Under the pieces are notes generated by a model, which did not search any database, was not told where the DNA came from, and saw nothing but the letters and a program-made list of their open reading frames with translations. DNA of 64,000 bases from Pseudomonas sp. UFMG81 (GTDB lineage: Bacteria > Pseudomonadota > Gammaproteobacteria > Pseudomonadales > Pseudomonadaceae), in NCBI RefSeq assembly GCF_015354575.1, contig NZ_JACAFQ010000006.1, forward strand, positions 95,500 through 159,499. Direction: 5' to 3'. Positions 8,831-18,287 of the stretch are shown piece after piece. The translations under genes were made by a program, and so were the position numbers. How positions within the stretch are numbered: the first letter of the stretch is position 1; each line of letters begins with the position of its first letter.

Positions 8831-10249
8831 TCAGTAGGCGTGCTTGCCGGTGAAGGCATTGAGCGTGCGCACCAGGATCACGAAGTCGAGCCACAACGAC
8901 CAGTTGTTGATGTACTCGATGTCGGAGTTCACCCGCTGGATCATCTGCGCGATATCCTTGGTCTCGCCACGGAAACCCCGCACCTGGGCCAGCCCGGTCA
9001 TGCCCGGCTTGATGTTGTGGCGGGCGAAGTAGTCGACGATATCCTGGGAGTACACGGTATCGTGCTGCAACGCGTGCGGGCGCGGCCCCACCAACGACAT
9101 CTCCCCGGTCAGCACATTGAACAGCTGCGGCAGCTCATCCAGGCTGGTGCGGCGAATGAAGCCACCGATCCGGGTCAGACGCGGGTCGTTCTTCTGCGCC
9201 TGCTGGATCTTGCCCGCCTCGGGCTGATGCACGTGCATGCTCCTGAACTTCCAGATGCGGAACGATTCGCCGGTCCAGCCGGTGCGCTCCTGGCGGAAGA
9301 ATACCGGCCCTGGGCTGTCGAACTTGATGACCAAGGCGATGACCAGCAGCACCGGCGAGATGCACAGCAAGATGACGGCCGCCAGCACCCGGTCCTCGAT
9401 GTTCTTGAGGAACAGGCTCATGCCGGTCAACGGCGTTTCCGACAAGGTCAGCACGGGAATCCCGGCGATCTCGCGCACGCTGTGGTTGATCAGGCGCAGC
9501 GAGAAAATATCCGGCACCCAGTTCACTGCGATGCATTTTTCCAGCAGCTTGAGGTAGATGTCGTTGATCACCTCCGAGCCGCCCAACGGCGTCACCAGGT
9601 ACACCGAGCGGATGGCGTTTTGCGCGACGAGGGTCTCCAGGTCGCGCACATGCCCGAGCACCGGAGGCCCCTGCGGATCATCCGTGGCCTGACGCACATC
9701 CTGTTCATCGAACAGCACGCAGCCCACCACGCGCTCGCCGAACCAGGGGTTGTTGCTGATCTTGCGGTAGAGAAAGTCGGCCAGCTCGCCATTGCCGATG
9801 ATCAAGGCGTTTTCCATGCGATGGGCATGGGCCATGAAACGCTTTTGCACTTCACGCATGGCAATGTGCAGGAACAGCTGCACGAAGTAGCCGATGACGA
9901 ACAGCTGCGCCACCAGCAACCGCGAATAGGCCTCGCTCTGTTTAGTCAGGAAGGCCATGACTACCAGGAAGCAGAAGGTCGCCGACCAGGCCTTGAACAG
10001 CCGGAAGGCCTTGACCGTCAGCCCGACGTTGGTGCGGTAGATCGCGTAGTGGTCGTAGATCACCGCCAGTGCGCCAATCAGCAGCAGCAGCATGATCACG
10101 TAGTCGGAGGTGATGTAGCCGAATTGCTCGTAGATCAGGTACCAGGCGACGCCGGTCACGGCGATACCATCCAGGCCGGCCTGGATGGCGTTGCTGACGT
10201 TGCTCCGACGCTGGAGCACGGGGCGACTGCTTCTGGGTTCGAAAATCAT
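8831..10249 (-). CDS. Undecaprenyl-phosphate sugar-1-phosphate transferase (WcaJ-like)
   Basis: The 472-residue length and layout fit the polyisoprenyl-phosphate hexose-1-phosphate transferase family: four N-terminal membrane helices (about residues 20-140), a CoA-binding-like Rossmann domain (about 150-270), a further helix near 290, and the catalytic domain with [16 protein letters not shown] and [10 protein letters not shown]. It loads the first sugar phosphate, usually glucose, on undecaprenyl phosphate at the inner membrane and so starts the exopolysaccharide repeat unit. A 303-base gap upstream separates it from the other glycosyltransferases, so it may have its own promoter. Confidence 0.92.
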   Translation of the reverse strand: MIFEPRSSRPVLQRRSNVSNAIQAGLDGIAVTGVAWYLIYEQFGYITSDYVIMLLLLIGALAVIYDHYAIYRTNVGLTVKAFRLFKAWSATFCFLVVMAFLTKQSEAYSRLLVAQLFVIGYFVQLFLHIAMREVQKRFMAHAHRMENALIIGNGELADFLYRKISNNPWFGERVVGCVLFDEQDVRQATDDPQGPPVLGHVRDLETLVAQNAIRSVYLVTPLGGSEVINDIYLKLLEKCIAVNWVPDIFSLRLINHSVREIAGIPVLTLSETPLTGMSLFLKNIEDRVLAAVILLCISPVLLVIALVIKFDSPGPVFFRQERTGWTGESFRIWKFRSMHVHQPEAGKIQQAQKNDPRLTRIGGFIRRTSLDELPQLFNVLTGEMSLVGPRPHALQHDTVYSQDIVDYFARHNIKPGMTGLAQVRGFRGETKDIAQMIQRVNSDIEYINNWSLWLDFVILVRTLNAFTGKHAY

Positions 10250-10552
10250 TGTCAGGCCTCAACGATATGAACGTGGCTGACGCCGTTGCATCAGGCGGCA
10301 CAACAGGTGCGCGGACCGCTTGGCTCAAGGGCAGGGGTCGCTGAAGTGCTGAACGTGTCGGGCCCGGGACGCAACTGCCCGGCCAATGGTGCGAATGCGC
10401 GAGAAGAATGTCGGCCCCAGCATGCGGCAAGATCCCCCAGGTTGGTCGACCCCGAGGCCATGGTGTGCTTCACGGGATCAGTGCGGCGAGTCGCCCGTCT
10501 TGTTGTTATGTTTGCGTGGCGATTGATATCACTGTAGCAGCACCCTGCCATT
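10250..10552. other. 303-base intergenic gap upstream of the WcaJ-like gene
   Basis: No convincing gene is seen in either direction. The 3' part relative to the downstream gene is GC-rich; a short AT-richer stretch near 10500-10540 (gttatgtttgcgtggcgattgatatcactg) could hold a promoter, but I find no clear -35/-10 pair. Confidence 0.4.
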
Positions 10553-11326
10553 TCAGGGCTCGTCGTCGACCATGCCCGGGCGCGCCGCGGCAGTCTTTTT
10601 CCGATACATCAGGGTGCGCAGCAGGAACGACGGGTTGCCCAGCACGTAGCGCACGAACAGGCGCCTGGGTTCCTTGATCAGGCGGAACAGCCATTCCGCG
10701 CCCAGCCGGCGGACCCACTGCGGCGCCCGCGCCACCCGGCCGCCAAGGAAGTCGAGGATCGCCCCGCCGCAGACGATAAGGCACGGCCCGGCGACGTCGG
10801 CCAGGCGAGCGGCGAGCGCCTCCTGCTTGGGCATGCCCATACCCAGCACGATCAGCTCCGGCTGGTATTCAGCGGCCAAGGCGAGGTAGTGGTCCAGTTC
10901 GGCGAAGCCATCGTGCAACGACACCAGGCGCACGCCGAAGCGCCTCTCACAATGCTGCGCCGCCTGTGCCAGGGCCGGATCACGGGTGCCCCACAGGGCG
11001 ACCCGGCGTCCCGCATACGCGGCCAGCAGGCGGGGAATGAAATCCGTGCCGTTCATGTTCAGCCCGGGCTCCAGGCCCAACCGACGGAACAGGATCGCCA
11101 TGCCCGAACCATCGCGCAGCACCACGTCGGCGGCGACCAGCGCCTTGTGGAAGCCGTCATTGGCCGCCACCAGGTTCATCGCGTGGGCGTTGACGAAGGC
11201 CAGCACAGTGGCTTGCCGCGGCGTCGTCAGCGCCTCGAGCAACGCCTGCTCCTGGGTCGGCTGCTCGATAACCTGCAGGCGATCGATGACGGCGGTCCAG
11301 CGTCGTTGCCAAGGGTGATCGTCCAT
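10553..11326 (-). CDS. WecB/TagA/CpsF-family glycosyltransferase
   Basis: A 257-residue GT26-type enzyme. Diagnostic parts are VNAHAMNLVAAN near residue 45, a DGSGM segment near 75 (the family's catalytic Asp region), and LIVLGMGMPKQEALAAR near 155. It transfers a sugar from a UDP donor to a lipid-linked acceptor on the cytoplasmic face. Its ATG shares one base with the stop codon of the preceding GT2 gene, so the two are translationally coupled within the polysaccharide operon. Donor sugar cannot be read from sequence. Confidence 0.88.
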   Translation of the reverse strand: MDDHPWQRRWTAVIDRLQVIEQPTQEQALLEALTTPRQATVLAFVNAHAMNLVAANDGFHKALVAADVVLRDGSGMAILFRRLGLEPGLNMNGTDFIPRLLAAYAGRRVALWGTRDPALAQAAQHCERRFGVRLVSLHDGFAELDHYLALAAEYQPELIVLGMGMPKQEALAARLADVAGPCLIVCGGAILDFLGGRVARAPQWVRRLGAEWLFRLIKEPRRLFVRYVLGNPSFLLRTLMYRKKTAAARPGMVDDEP

Positions 11327-12513
11327 CAGCTGTCATCCCGTTTCGAGCGCACCCATTCGACCTGGCGGCGGATCAGGAACCCCAGGTACAGGGGGACCTT
11401 CTTCGCTGCGTAGCACGGGGCATACAACAACACCGCGAACGGCAGGCGCTCGCGGCAGAAACGCCACCAGGCCAGCAGCACCGCGCTACCCAGCAGCACC
11501 ACGGCCAGCGTGGCCACCAGAGCGGCAAACCACAGGCCCAGCAGCGCGGCGGCCAACCAGGCAACCGCGCAGAACCCCGCCAGCACCAGTACCAGCAACG
11601 CCAGCGGCGGCACCAGCAAGTCCAGGGCCATGGCCAGCAGCTTGCCTTTGCGCCGCACGAGCGCGCTCAACAGCAGCTTGGGGGCGTCGGCCAGCAATAC
11701 ACCGAGGTGGCCATGTTCCCAACGCGTGCGCTGGGCGGCCTGGCCTTCGTCGCTGCTGGGGAACTGGCTGCTGATCAGCGCCGCCTCGCAGAACACCGGC
11801 GGCTTGCCGTCACGGCACAGGTCCAGCCCCAGCTTCAGGTCCTCGGCCAGGTGCCCGCTGGCCACGTCGACCCGGGCCAGGTCGCGCCAGGCGAACGCCA
11901 TGCCCGAGCCCATCAGCTGGCACGGCAGGCCCAACCGCGCCCACCCTCGCGGGCGTACCAGGTTCTTCACCCGCCAGGCGAATTCGGCAATCTGCAACTT
12001 GAGCCCGGCGCCCACCGGTGCGCGCATCAGGTACAGCGCCTGCACCGGCCGCGCCGTCGCAGTGCAACAACGCGCCAGGCGATCGATGGCGCCCTCGCCC
12101 ACCTGGCAGTCGGCATCGATGACGATGACCACGTGCGGTGGGTTGATCGCCAGATGACGCACGCCAAAATCGACGGCGTAGCTCTTGCCACGCAGCTGTG
12201 CATGCTGGCGCTCGACCACCTCGGCGCCTGCCGCGCGGGCCAGTGCCGCGGTATCGTCGCTGCAGTTGTCCGCCACCACCAGCAGCCGGTCGTCGTCCAG
12301 CAATTGCGGGATGATGTCGTCAAGCGTGGCAGCGATGCCCGAAGCCTCGTCGTGCGCCGGTACCAGCACCGCCACCCGCGCCCGTGGCCCGTTGCTCAGG
12401 GCAGGCGGGCGCGCCGGCAGGCAGGCCATCAGTACCTGGACGAACAGCACCAACACCGGCAGCAGGATCACCAGCGCCACCGCGCTCAACAGCCAAGCCA
12501 GCAAGCCGCTCAT
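11326..12513 (-). CDS. GT2 glycosyltransferase with membrane helices
   Basis: A 395-residue protein. An N-terminal membrane anchor (about residues 4-28) is followed by a GT-A domain: VLVPAHDEASGI (nucleotide site), VIVIDADCQVG (DxD metal site), and a later TRWEHGHLGVLL, which resembles the QxxRW region of processive or membrane GT2 enzymes. Three or more hydrophobic segments follow near the C-terminus. It overlaps the upstream GT4 gene by four bases (ATGA). Likely role: adding one sugar to the lipid-linked repeat unit; linkage unknown. Confidence 0.88.
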   Translation of the reverse strand: MSGLLAWLLSAVALVILLPVLVLFVQVLMACLPARPPALSNGPRARVAVLVPAHDEASGIAATLDDIIPQLLDDDRLLVVADNCSDDTAALARAAGAEVVERQHAQLRGKSYAVDFGVRHLAINPPHVVIVIDADCQVGEGAIDRLARCCTATARPVQALYLMRAPVGAGLKLQIAEFAWRVKNLVRPRGWARLGLPCQLMGSGMAFAWRDLARVDVASGHLAEDLKLGLDLCRDGKPPVFCEAALISSQFPSSDEGQAAQRTRWEHGHLGVLLADAPKLLLSALVRRKGKLLAMALDLLVPPLALLVLVLAGFCAVAWLAAALLGLWFAALVATLAVVLLGSAVLLAWWRFCRERLPFAVLLYAPCYAAKKVPLYLGFLIRRQVEWVRSKRDDS

Positions 12514-13712
12514 GCCGATGCCCTGAAATAGCCGGCCAACCTGGCCGCCTCGGTGTCGATGTCATGGCGCTCCAGCACCCGCTGATAGGCCGCCTCGCCC
12601 ATGCGCTGCAACACCTCGGGGGGTTGCGCCAGGCAGTCGGCCATGGCCGCGGCCAACTCCTGCACCGCGCCGGCCGGGAACAGCCAGCCGTTCTCCCCTG
12701 GGCGCACCAGTTCGGGGATGCCCGCGACATAGGTGGTCAGTACCGGGCGACGCAGGGCCATGGCCTCCATGATCACCACCGGCAGGCCCTCGGCGAAGCT
12801 CGGCAGCACCAGGGCCCGGGCGGCGAGAATTTCCTCGCGGACCTGGGCGCTACTGATCCACCCGGTGATACGCACCTGCGCCTGCAACCCATGCCGAGCG
12901 ATCAGTGCTTCGAGCTGCGCGCGCATTTCGCCATCGCCGGCCAGCACCAGCTCGAACGCCACACCCTGCGCCGCGAGCAGGCGCGCGGCTTCGAGCAGCA
13001 GCAGCTGGCCCTTCTGCTCGCACAGCCGCCCGACGCACACCAGCCGTGGCGCCGCGGGAGCCGCCACGGCCGGCACGTCATGGAAACTGCGCTCCAGGCC
13101 ACAGTGCACCACCCGCACCTTGTCCCAGTGTTCGTGCGCCACCCAACGAAACAACTGGCTGCGCCCGTACGAGCTGACGGCGTTGACGAACGCCGCGTGG
13201 CGGACCTTCTCGCCCACATGCAGGAACTGCGGTTTGTCGAACTCCTCCGGGCCATGCACGGTAAAGCTGTAGGCCGGCCCACCCAGGGCGCTGGCCAGCA
13301 TCACCACTTCGGTGGAGTTGGTGCCGAAATGTGCGTGCACATGACTGACGCCGTCCTCTTGCAACCACAACAGCAATTGGCAGGCCTCGGCCAGGTAGAC
13401 CAGGTGATAAGGCCATGGCCGATCGGCTCGCCGGCCCAGGCGCAGGGCCAGGCACAGGGTGCTGAAAAACCGTTTCGGTTGCGCGCGCAACACCTGCCAC
13501 ACGGGCCGCAGCAGCGCCTTCACGCCGCCTTGCAGCACATAGCGGGTCTTGCTCCGCTCCTCAAGATCCTCGTCGTCCTGCAGCTCGGCATCCCAGCCGC
13601 GCAAGGCAATTCGCCGGATCTCCAGGCCCTGGCGCTCCAGCGCGAGGATTTCCCGGCGAATGAAGCTGTGGCTGACCTTGGGGTACTGATTGATGAAATA
13701 GGCAATGCGCAT
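12510..13712 (-). CDS. GT4 glycosyltransferase (WcaL/colanic-acid type)
   Basis: A 400-residue retaining GT-B enzyme. It begins MRIAYFINQYPKVSHSFIRR, the typical start of the WcaL/AmsK group. The donor-binding domain carries VCVGRLCEQKGQLLLLEA and the EX7E motif in SFAEGLPVVIMEAM. It is followed by a GT2 gene with a four-base overlap and preceded by the DUF535-GT4 fusion gene 44 bases upstream. It probably adds one sugar to the growing repeat unit in the cytoplasm. Confidence 0.9.
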   Translation of the reverse strand: MRIAYFINQYPKVSHSFIRREILALERQGLEIRRIALRGWDAELQDDEDLEERSKTRYVLQGGVKALLRPVWQVLRAQPKRFFSTLCLALRLGRRADRPWPYHLVYLAEACQLLLWLQEDGVSHVHAHFGTNSTEVVMLASALGGPAYSFTVHGPEEFDKPQFLHVGEKVRHAAFVNAVSSYGRSQLFRWVAHEHWDKVRVVHCGLERSFHDVPAVAAPAAPRLVCVGRLCEQKGQLLLLEAARLLAAQGVAFELVLAGDGEMRAQLEALIARHGLQAQVRITGWISSAQVREEILAARALVLPSFAEGLPVVIMEAMALRRPVLTTYVAGIPELVRPGENGWLFPAGAVQELAAAMADCLAQPPEVLQRMGEAAYQRVLERHDIDTEAARLAGYFRASA

Positions 13713-13756
13713 GGAAAGCTGGATCCCCCACCCACGAAATGTTTGACCTGAGCCCG

Positions 13757-16741
13757 CTACTCCAGGCTATTGCTCGCTGCCGGTCGGCTGTATGCCCATG
13801 CCCCCGCCTGCAGTGCTTCGCCATAGAGGCCCTCGAGTTCCAGGGCCTGGTCGCTGCACAAGGTGATGTTGCCCTTGAACCGGTTGTGGTGTTGCCTGAA
13901 GCGTTCCTGGTGCTCGAGCACGTCGGCCAGCGCCTGGCGCAGGTAGCGCGGGTCCGAACTCAGCGGAATGATGGTGCCGTTCACGCCGTCGACGATGTCC
14001 TCGACCGTGCCGCCGGCATCGGTGCTGATCACCCAGACATCGCGCACCAGCGCCTCGCGCACGGCCAGGCCGAAGGTTTCCTTCCACTGGGTGGGGAACA
14101 GCAGCACGTCGATGCCGGCGAAGAACGCGTCGAGGTTGTCCTGGGTATAGCCGGGAATGATGCTCACGGTGCCCGGGATCTTTACGCTGTGCCGATTGAA
14201 CGAACGAAAGCCCAGGTGCAACAGGTTGTCCACCACCTTGAGCTCGTAGTCCGAGCGTGGCAGCCCGGCAAAGGCACGGGTGATCAGGTCGATGCCCTTG
14301 ATCCGGGTATTTCCGCCGACGAAGCCGAAGCGCAGCAATGGCCCTGGTTGGTGCTGGTAATCGGCCGCCGGGGGCAGGATGCCGTTACGGTTGACCCGCA
14401 GCCGCGCGGCATCGAAACCGTTGGCCAGGTACAAGTCCCTGGCGAAGCGGCTCGGCGCCAGCAACAGGCTGGCCTTGCGCAGGGTCGCGGCCAGTGACTG
14501 CTGGCGGTGGGCGTTGAGCGCGGCATCGTCCACGCAGGCGGCGCACACGTGCGTGTCGATGCGGGTTTGCCCGCAATACTCACCGTGGTTGTCGATCATG
14601 AACTGGCGCCCGCAGATCCACCAGGCATCATGCAGCGTGACCACGAACGGGATGCCTTTCTTCGCGCAGCTTTCGGCCAGCAGCGCGCCCAGCCCCTGGA
14701 TCGAGTGCAGGTGCACCAGGTCCGGCGCTACTTGCTCGAGCACGGCCTCGAACAGCGGCACCGTGGCGTGGTTCTCGAAGTCTTCGACAGCCGAACGCTG
14801 CTCCGGCAGGCCCATGCCAAGCACCGCGACGTCCTGGGCCTGGTAGCGCAGCAAGTGATAGGGGGCGGTGTCGGTCGATGGCAGCGAGGTGAAGATGAAC
14901 TGCTGCCAGGACGAGGTGCTGGCCAGCAGCCGTGCCATCTGCTCGGCGACCACCGTGGCGCCACCAAAACTGCGGGGGGCGAAGAAGATGTTCGCCGCCA
15001 GCAGCCGGCGCGGTCGTGCAGCTGTCACTGGCGGGAACAGCTGGGCTAGCTGGCGATCATCGCCGGCATGCGTGGCGGGTTCGACCAAACTGACGCGCTG
15101 GGCGCCGGCCTCGCGCATGGCATCGGCCAAGACCGGTGTCGCGGCGATCGCGCCATCGCAGGCGAGCAAGGCCTGCCGGTGCAACGCCACCGCGGCCAGC
15201 AGCTTACCGACGATGCCTTCGCACAGGCCATCGAGGTCCGCGCCCTGGCGATAGCGCACAGGGTCGAAGACCTGCTCGTCGGCGTACCAATAGCATTCGA
15301 CCTTCAGCCGCCGAGCTTCGTCCAGCAAGCGAGTCAGCCGCTCGCAGGCTGGCAGCCGGCACAGGATCAGCACCGAGCATGTCTGCAAGGCCTCAAGGCA
15401 CGCGGCGCTTTCACCCCACTCCAGGGCGTGGCAGGCATGCCCCAGGGCCAGCAGCCGCTGGCACAGTTGCGCCGCCCCCCCATCAAGGCGCCCCTCGCCA
15501 AGCAACAGCAAGCGCCCGGGGAACAACGTGCTGGCAGCCACCCCGGGCGGCGCCAGGGGCAGGCGCCGGCGCTTGTCATCGGGCGGGCGCCACAGCAGGC
15601 CCGGGCCCTGGCGCAACAGCTCGCGCCAGGCCTTCCTCAGCGTCGGGTACAGCCCTGCCTTGCGTATGTAGGCACGAAAGCGCTGGTCCGCCCGCGGCTC
15701 GCGCAACATCTGGCGCAGCAACGCCTTCGCCCTGACCGAGAGCGACTGGCTCGCAGTCGCCCCGCCCTCCTGCTGCAATGCCAGCGCATGGCCCAGGCGT
15801 TGGCGATGCAATTGCAACTGACGCTGGGCGACACTGGCCGGCAGCGCCGCCTCGACTTGCGCGAACAGGTCTTCGAGCAGCGCCTGGCGCCGGCGGTACA
15901 TGGCGCGTTTCTTCGGTGGAATATCCTCAGGCGCACGCTGCGCCGGTGCCAGCGGAATGTCGAAGAAGCCCTCGAGGTCCGACACCACGGCGCCGCTTTC
16001 CTGCCAGATCACATCGTAGTTGGCGGCCAGCTCCTGGCCCTTGTCGAGCCCGAAGTACGGGTGACGGTGATGGCGGTGCTCATCGCTCACGGCGTAGATA
16101 CGCACCGCCGCCACGGTGCGGGCCACGCACTTGAGCGCCTCGAGCACCAGGCTGCGCGGGCGCAACCCTTCGAAGTCCTTGGTCAGGTCGCGGTAGATGG
16201 CCAGCGAGCGCTCGCTGTCGATACCTTTGTGAATGCCCTGCACGGCGCCGATGAACAGGCACAGGCCCGCTTCGGTCCGGCGCAGGGTGAAGGCCAGCGA
16301 GGCCACGCGCAGGTCGGCCTGGAACAGGTTGAGCACCAGCTCGCCTTCGCGCTTGAACCAGATCGGCCGGTCCAGTACCAGGGTGCAGCCAGGCGAGAAC
16401 GCCGACAGCTCGCCCAGCGTCCGCTGCTCATCACGCCCCAACAGCAACAGGCCGGGGTAATCGGTCGTCACCACTTCGTAGTGCGTCGCCACTGCCTCCA
16501 GCCGCTCGCCCACCGGCCAGTCCTTGTGCAGGTACGGCCATTGCACCATGCCGATGCAGTCGACCCCCAGCCGCTGGAAGTCGGCCGCACCCAGCACAGC
16601 GCTCATGCGCGCGAGGAATGGCCGCAACCGTGCCCAATGCACGACGATGCACACCAGCAGCTTGAACTTGTTGTTCAACGCCCGCAGCGAGTAGCCGGGT
16701 TGCAAGGTAAGCACACTCTTGAACAGTGTTCTGAAAACCAT
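13757..16741 (-). CDS. DUF535 (VirK/YbjX) - GT4 fusion protein, 994 aa
   Basis: Three parts are visible. Residues 1 to about 290 match the VirK/YbjX (DUF535) family: ALNNKFKLLV region, PIWFKREGELVLNLFQ, FIGAVQGIHKG, LRPRSLVLEAL, AVSDEHRHH and a YDVIWQESG end. Residues about 375-560 resemble a degenerate GT-B half (CYWYADEQVFDP, ACDGAIAATPVLADAM). Residues about 575-994 are a complete GT4 enzyme: ANIFFAPRSFGGATVVAEQM at its start, FGFVGGNTRIKGIDL donor site and EX7E in KETFGLAVREAL. It is seven bases from the upstream GT2 gene. I have not seen DUF535 joined to a glycosyltransferase described; no frameshift or stop suggests an artefact. Confidence 0.85.
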   Translation of the reverse strand: MVFRTLFKSVLTLQPGYSLRALNNKFKLLVCIVVHWARLRPFLARMSAVLGAADFQRLGVDCIGMVQWPYLHKDWPVGERLEAVATHYEVVTTDYPGLLLLGRDEQRTLGELSAFSPGCTLVLDRPIWFKREGELVLNLFQADLRVASLAFTLRRTEAGLCLFIGAVQGIHKGIDSERSLAIYRDLTKDFEGLRPRSLVLEALKCVARTVAAVRIYAVSDEHRHHRHPYFGLDKGQELAANYDVIWQESGAVVSDLEGFFDIPLAPAQRAPEDIPPKKRAMYRRRQALLEDLFAQVEAALPASVAQRQLQLHRQRLGHALALQQEGGATASQSLSVRAKALLRQMLREPRADQRFRAYIRKAGLYPTLRKAWRELLRQGPGLLWRPPDDKRRRLPLAPPGVAASTLFPGRLLLLGEGRLDGGAAQLCQRLLALGHACHALEWGESAACLEALQTCSVLILCRLPACERLTRLLDEARRLKVECYWYADEQVFDPVRYRQGADLDGLCEGIVGKLLAAVALHRQALLACDGAIAATPVLADAMREAGAQRVSLVEPATHAGDDRQLAQLFPPVTAARPRRLLAANIFFAPRSFGGATVVAEQMARLLASTSSWQQFIFTSLPSTDTAPYHLLRYQAQDVAVLGMGLPEQRSAVEDFENHATVPLFEAVLEQVAPDLVHLHSIQGLGALLAESCAKKGIPFVVTLHDAWWICGRQFMIDNHGEYCGQTRIDTHVCAACVDDAALNAHRQQSLAATLRKASLLLAPSRFARDLYLANGFDAARLRVNRNGILPPAADYQHQPGPLLRFGFVGGNTRIKGIDLITRAFAGLPRSDYELKVVDNLLHLGFRSFNRHSVKIPGTVSIIPGYTQDNLDAFFAGIDVLLFPTQWKETFGLAVREALVRDVWVISTDAGGTVEDIVDGVNGTIIPLSSDPRYLRQALADVLEHQERFRQHHNRFKGNITLCSDQALELEGLYGEALQAGAWAYSRPAASNSLE

Positions 16742-16748
16742 GGGCTTC

Positions 16749-17726
16749 TCACTTGTACTCGATCAGCACCGTCTTGCCGGTGCTGAGCTTGTTCAACAGG
16801 TACCGCAGTTGGCCGAACATCTCGGGGAATTTCCCCAGCACCAGGAACGTCGCCTGCAACCAGTTCTCCCGTGCCGAACGCTCGCCACGGCGGGCCAGGC
16901 GCATGGCCTGCAGCGGATACAGCAGCAGCAACAGCAAGCCCCAGCCACCCAGCAGTGCACAGGCGGCGACCACCGCCAGCGGAACCCCCAGCCCCCACAG
17001 CCAGGCACGCTGGGATTCGCGGCGCCAGTGCCGTTCCGGCGGCGCGCCATGCAGAGCGGCGCCTTCGGCGAAGGCATAGCCGGCACGCAGGCTGCGCCGC
17101 CACCACTGGCTGAAGCGGGTCATGGCGGCGTCGTGCAAGGTCATCTCCTGCGCCAGGCGCCAGATCTTCCAGCCGTGGGCACGCAGGCGCACGCACAGTT
17201 CGGGCTCCTCCCCGGCGATCAGCCCCGCGCGAAAACCGCCCACCGCACTGAACGCGTCGGCGCGCATCAGCGCGTCGCCACCGCAGGCGCGGGCTTCACC
17301 TACCGGGGTATCCCACTCCAGGTCGCACAGCAGGTTGTACACCGAATGCTGCGGAAAACGCTCGCGACGCCGACCACACACCACTGCCACGTCCGGCCGC
17401 CCGTCGAGGAACGCGCAGGCCTGCGCCAACCAGCCGGCCACGACCTCGCAGTCGCCATCGACGAACTGAACATGACGCAGTGTCGGCAACAGGCGTTGCA
17501 GGCAAGTGAAGCCTTCGTTACGGGCCCGCGCAGCAGTGAACGGCCGGGTCATGTCCAGTGCCAGCACCTCGACACCCTGCTGCCGCGCCATGGCCACCGA
17601 ACCATCGGTGGAGCCCGAATCGACATAGACGATGCACTGCGCACTGCCGGCCAGCGACGCCAGGCAGCGTTGCAGGCGCTGCCCCTCGTTGCGACCGATC
17701 ACCACGACCCCGATTCCCGTCAGCAT
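16749..17726 (-). CDS. GT2 glycosyltransferase, membrane-associated
   Basis: The ATG at 17726, behind a GGGAGGGAG site, gives 325 residues; the longer upstream frame runs through the acetyltransferase gene. The enzyme starts LTGIGVVVIGRNEGQRLQRC, carries the metal site in QFVDGDCEVVAGW near residue 85, and has one or two hydrophobic segments near residues 245-275. It belongs to the inverting GT2 group and probably adds a sugar of the repeat unit. Confidence 0.88.
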   Translation of the reverse strand: MLTGIGVVVIGRNEGQRLQRCLASLAGSAQCIVYVDSGSTDGSVAMARQQGVEVLALDMTRPFTAARARNEGFTCLQRLLPTLRHVQFVDGDCEVVAGWLAQACAFLDGRPDVAVVCGRRRERFPQHSVYNLLCDLEWDTPVGEARACGGDALMRADAFSAVGGFRAGLIAGEEPELCVRLRAHGWKIWRLAQEMTLHDAAMTRFSQWWRRSLRAGYAFAEGAALHGAPPERHWRRESQRAWLWGLGVPLAVVAACALLGGWGLLLLLLYPLQAMRLARRGERSARENWLQATFLVLGKFPEMFGQLRYLLNKLSTGKTVLIEYK

Positions 17727-17754
17727 GGCTCCCTCCCGCTGGCCCACGGCACAC

Positions 17755-18279
17755 TCACGAACACGGCATGGCTTCTGCGCTCTTGCGCGCCTTGACCACC
17801 GCAGGCACGCCCACCGCCAGGCAGTTGTCCGGCACATCCACCAGCACCACGGCATTGGAGCCGATGACCACGTTGTTGCCGATGCGGATATTGCCCAGCA
17901 CCTTGGCCCCGGCGCCGATGTCGACGTTGTTGCCGAACACCGGGGCGATCGGCTCGCTGACATTCTTCAGCCCCACCACCACGCCGTTGCGGATCCGGCA
18001 GTCGTCACCGAAGCGCGCGTAACCGCTGATGACGATGCCGCCGAAGTGGTCGATGACGAAGTTGCGGCCGATCTCGGCTTCGCAGGGTAGTTCGATCCCG
18101 GTGAGGATCTGCACCAGCTTGAACAGCACTTTGTAGACCAGCGACAGCAGCTTGCGCAGCAGCGCCGGGCGCACCCCGTAGCGCCAGCGCCCGAAACGGT
18201 ACACCAGCAGCACCCAGAAGCCCTGGGCGCCCCAGTCGCCACCATGAGCCCGCAGATCCGCGCGAATATTCTCGAACAT
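17755..18279 (-). CDS. Serine acetyltransferase-like hexapeptide acyltransferase
   Basis: The ATG at 18279 gives 174 residues, beginning MFENIRADLRAHGG. The C-terminal half is a left-handed parallel beta helix with hexapeptide repeats, including IGRNFVIDHFGGIVISG and NNVDIGAGAKVLGNIRIGNN. The CysE-like active-site segment (H-x-G-G in IDHFGGIVI) is present. In polysaccharide clusters such short CysE-like proteins usually acetylate a sugar rather than make O-acetylserine. It sits between two GT2 genes with 8- and 28-base gaps. Confidence 0.85.
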   Translation of the reverse strand: MFENIRADLRAHGGDWGAQGFWVLLVYRFGRWRYGVRPALLRKLLSLVYKVLFKLVQILTGIELPCEAEIGRNFVIDHFGGIVISGYARFGDDCRIRNGVVVGLKNVSEPIAPVFGNNVDIGAGAKVLGNIRIGNNVVIGSNAVVLVDVPDNCLAVGVPAVVKARKSAEAMPCS

Positions 18280-18287
18280 GGCGTCAC

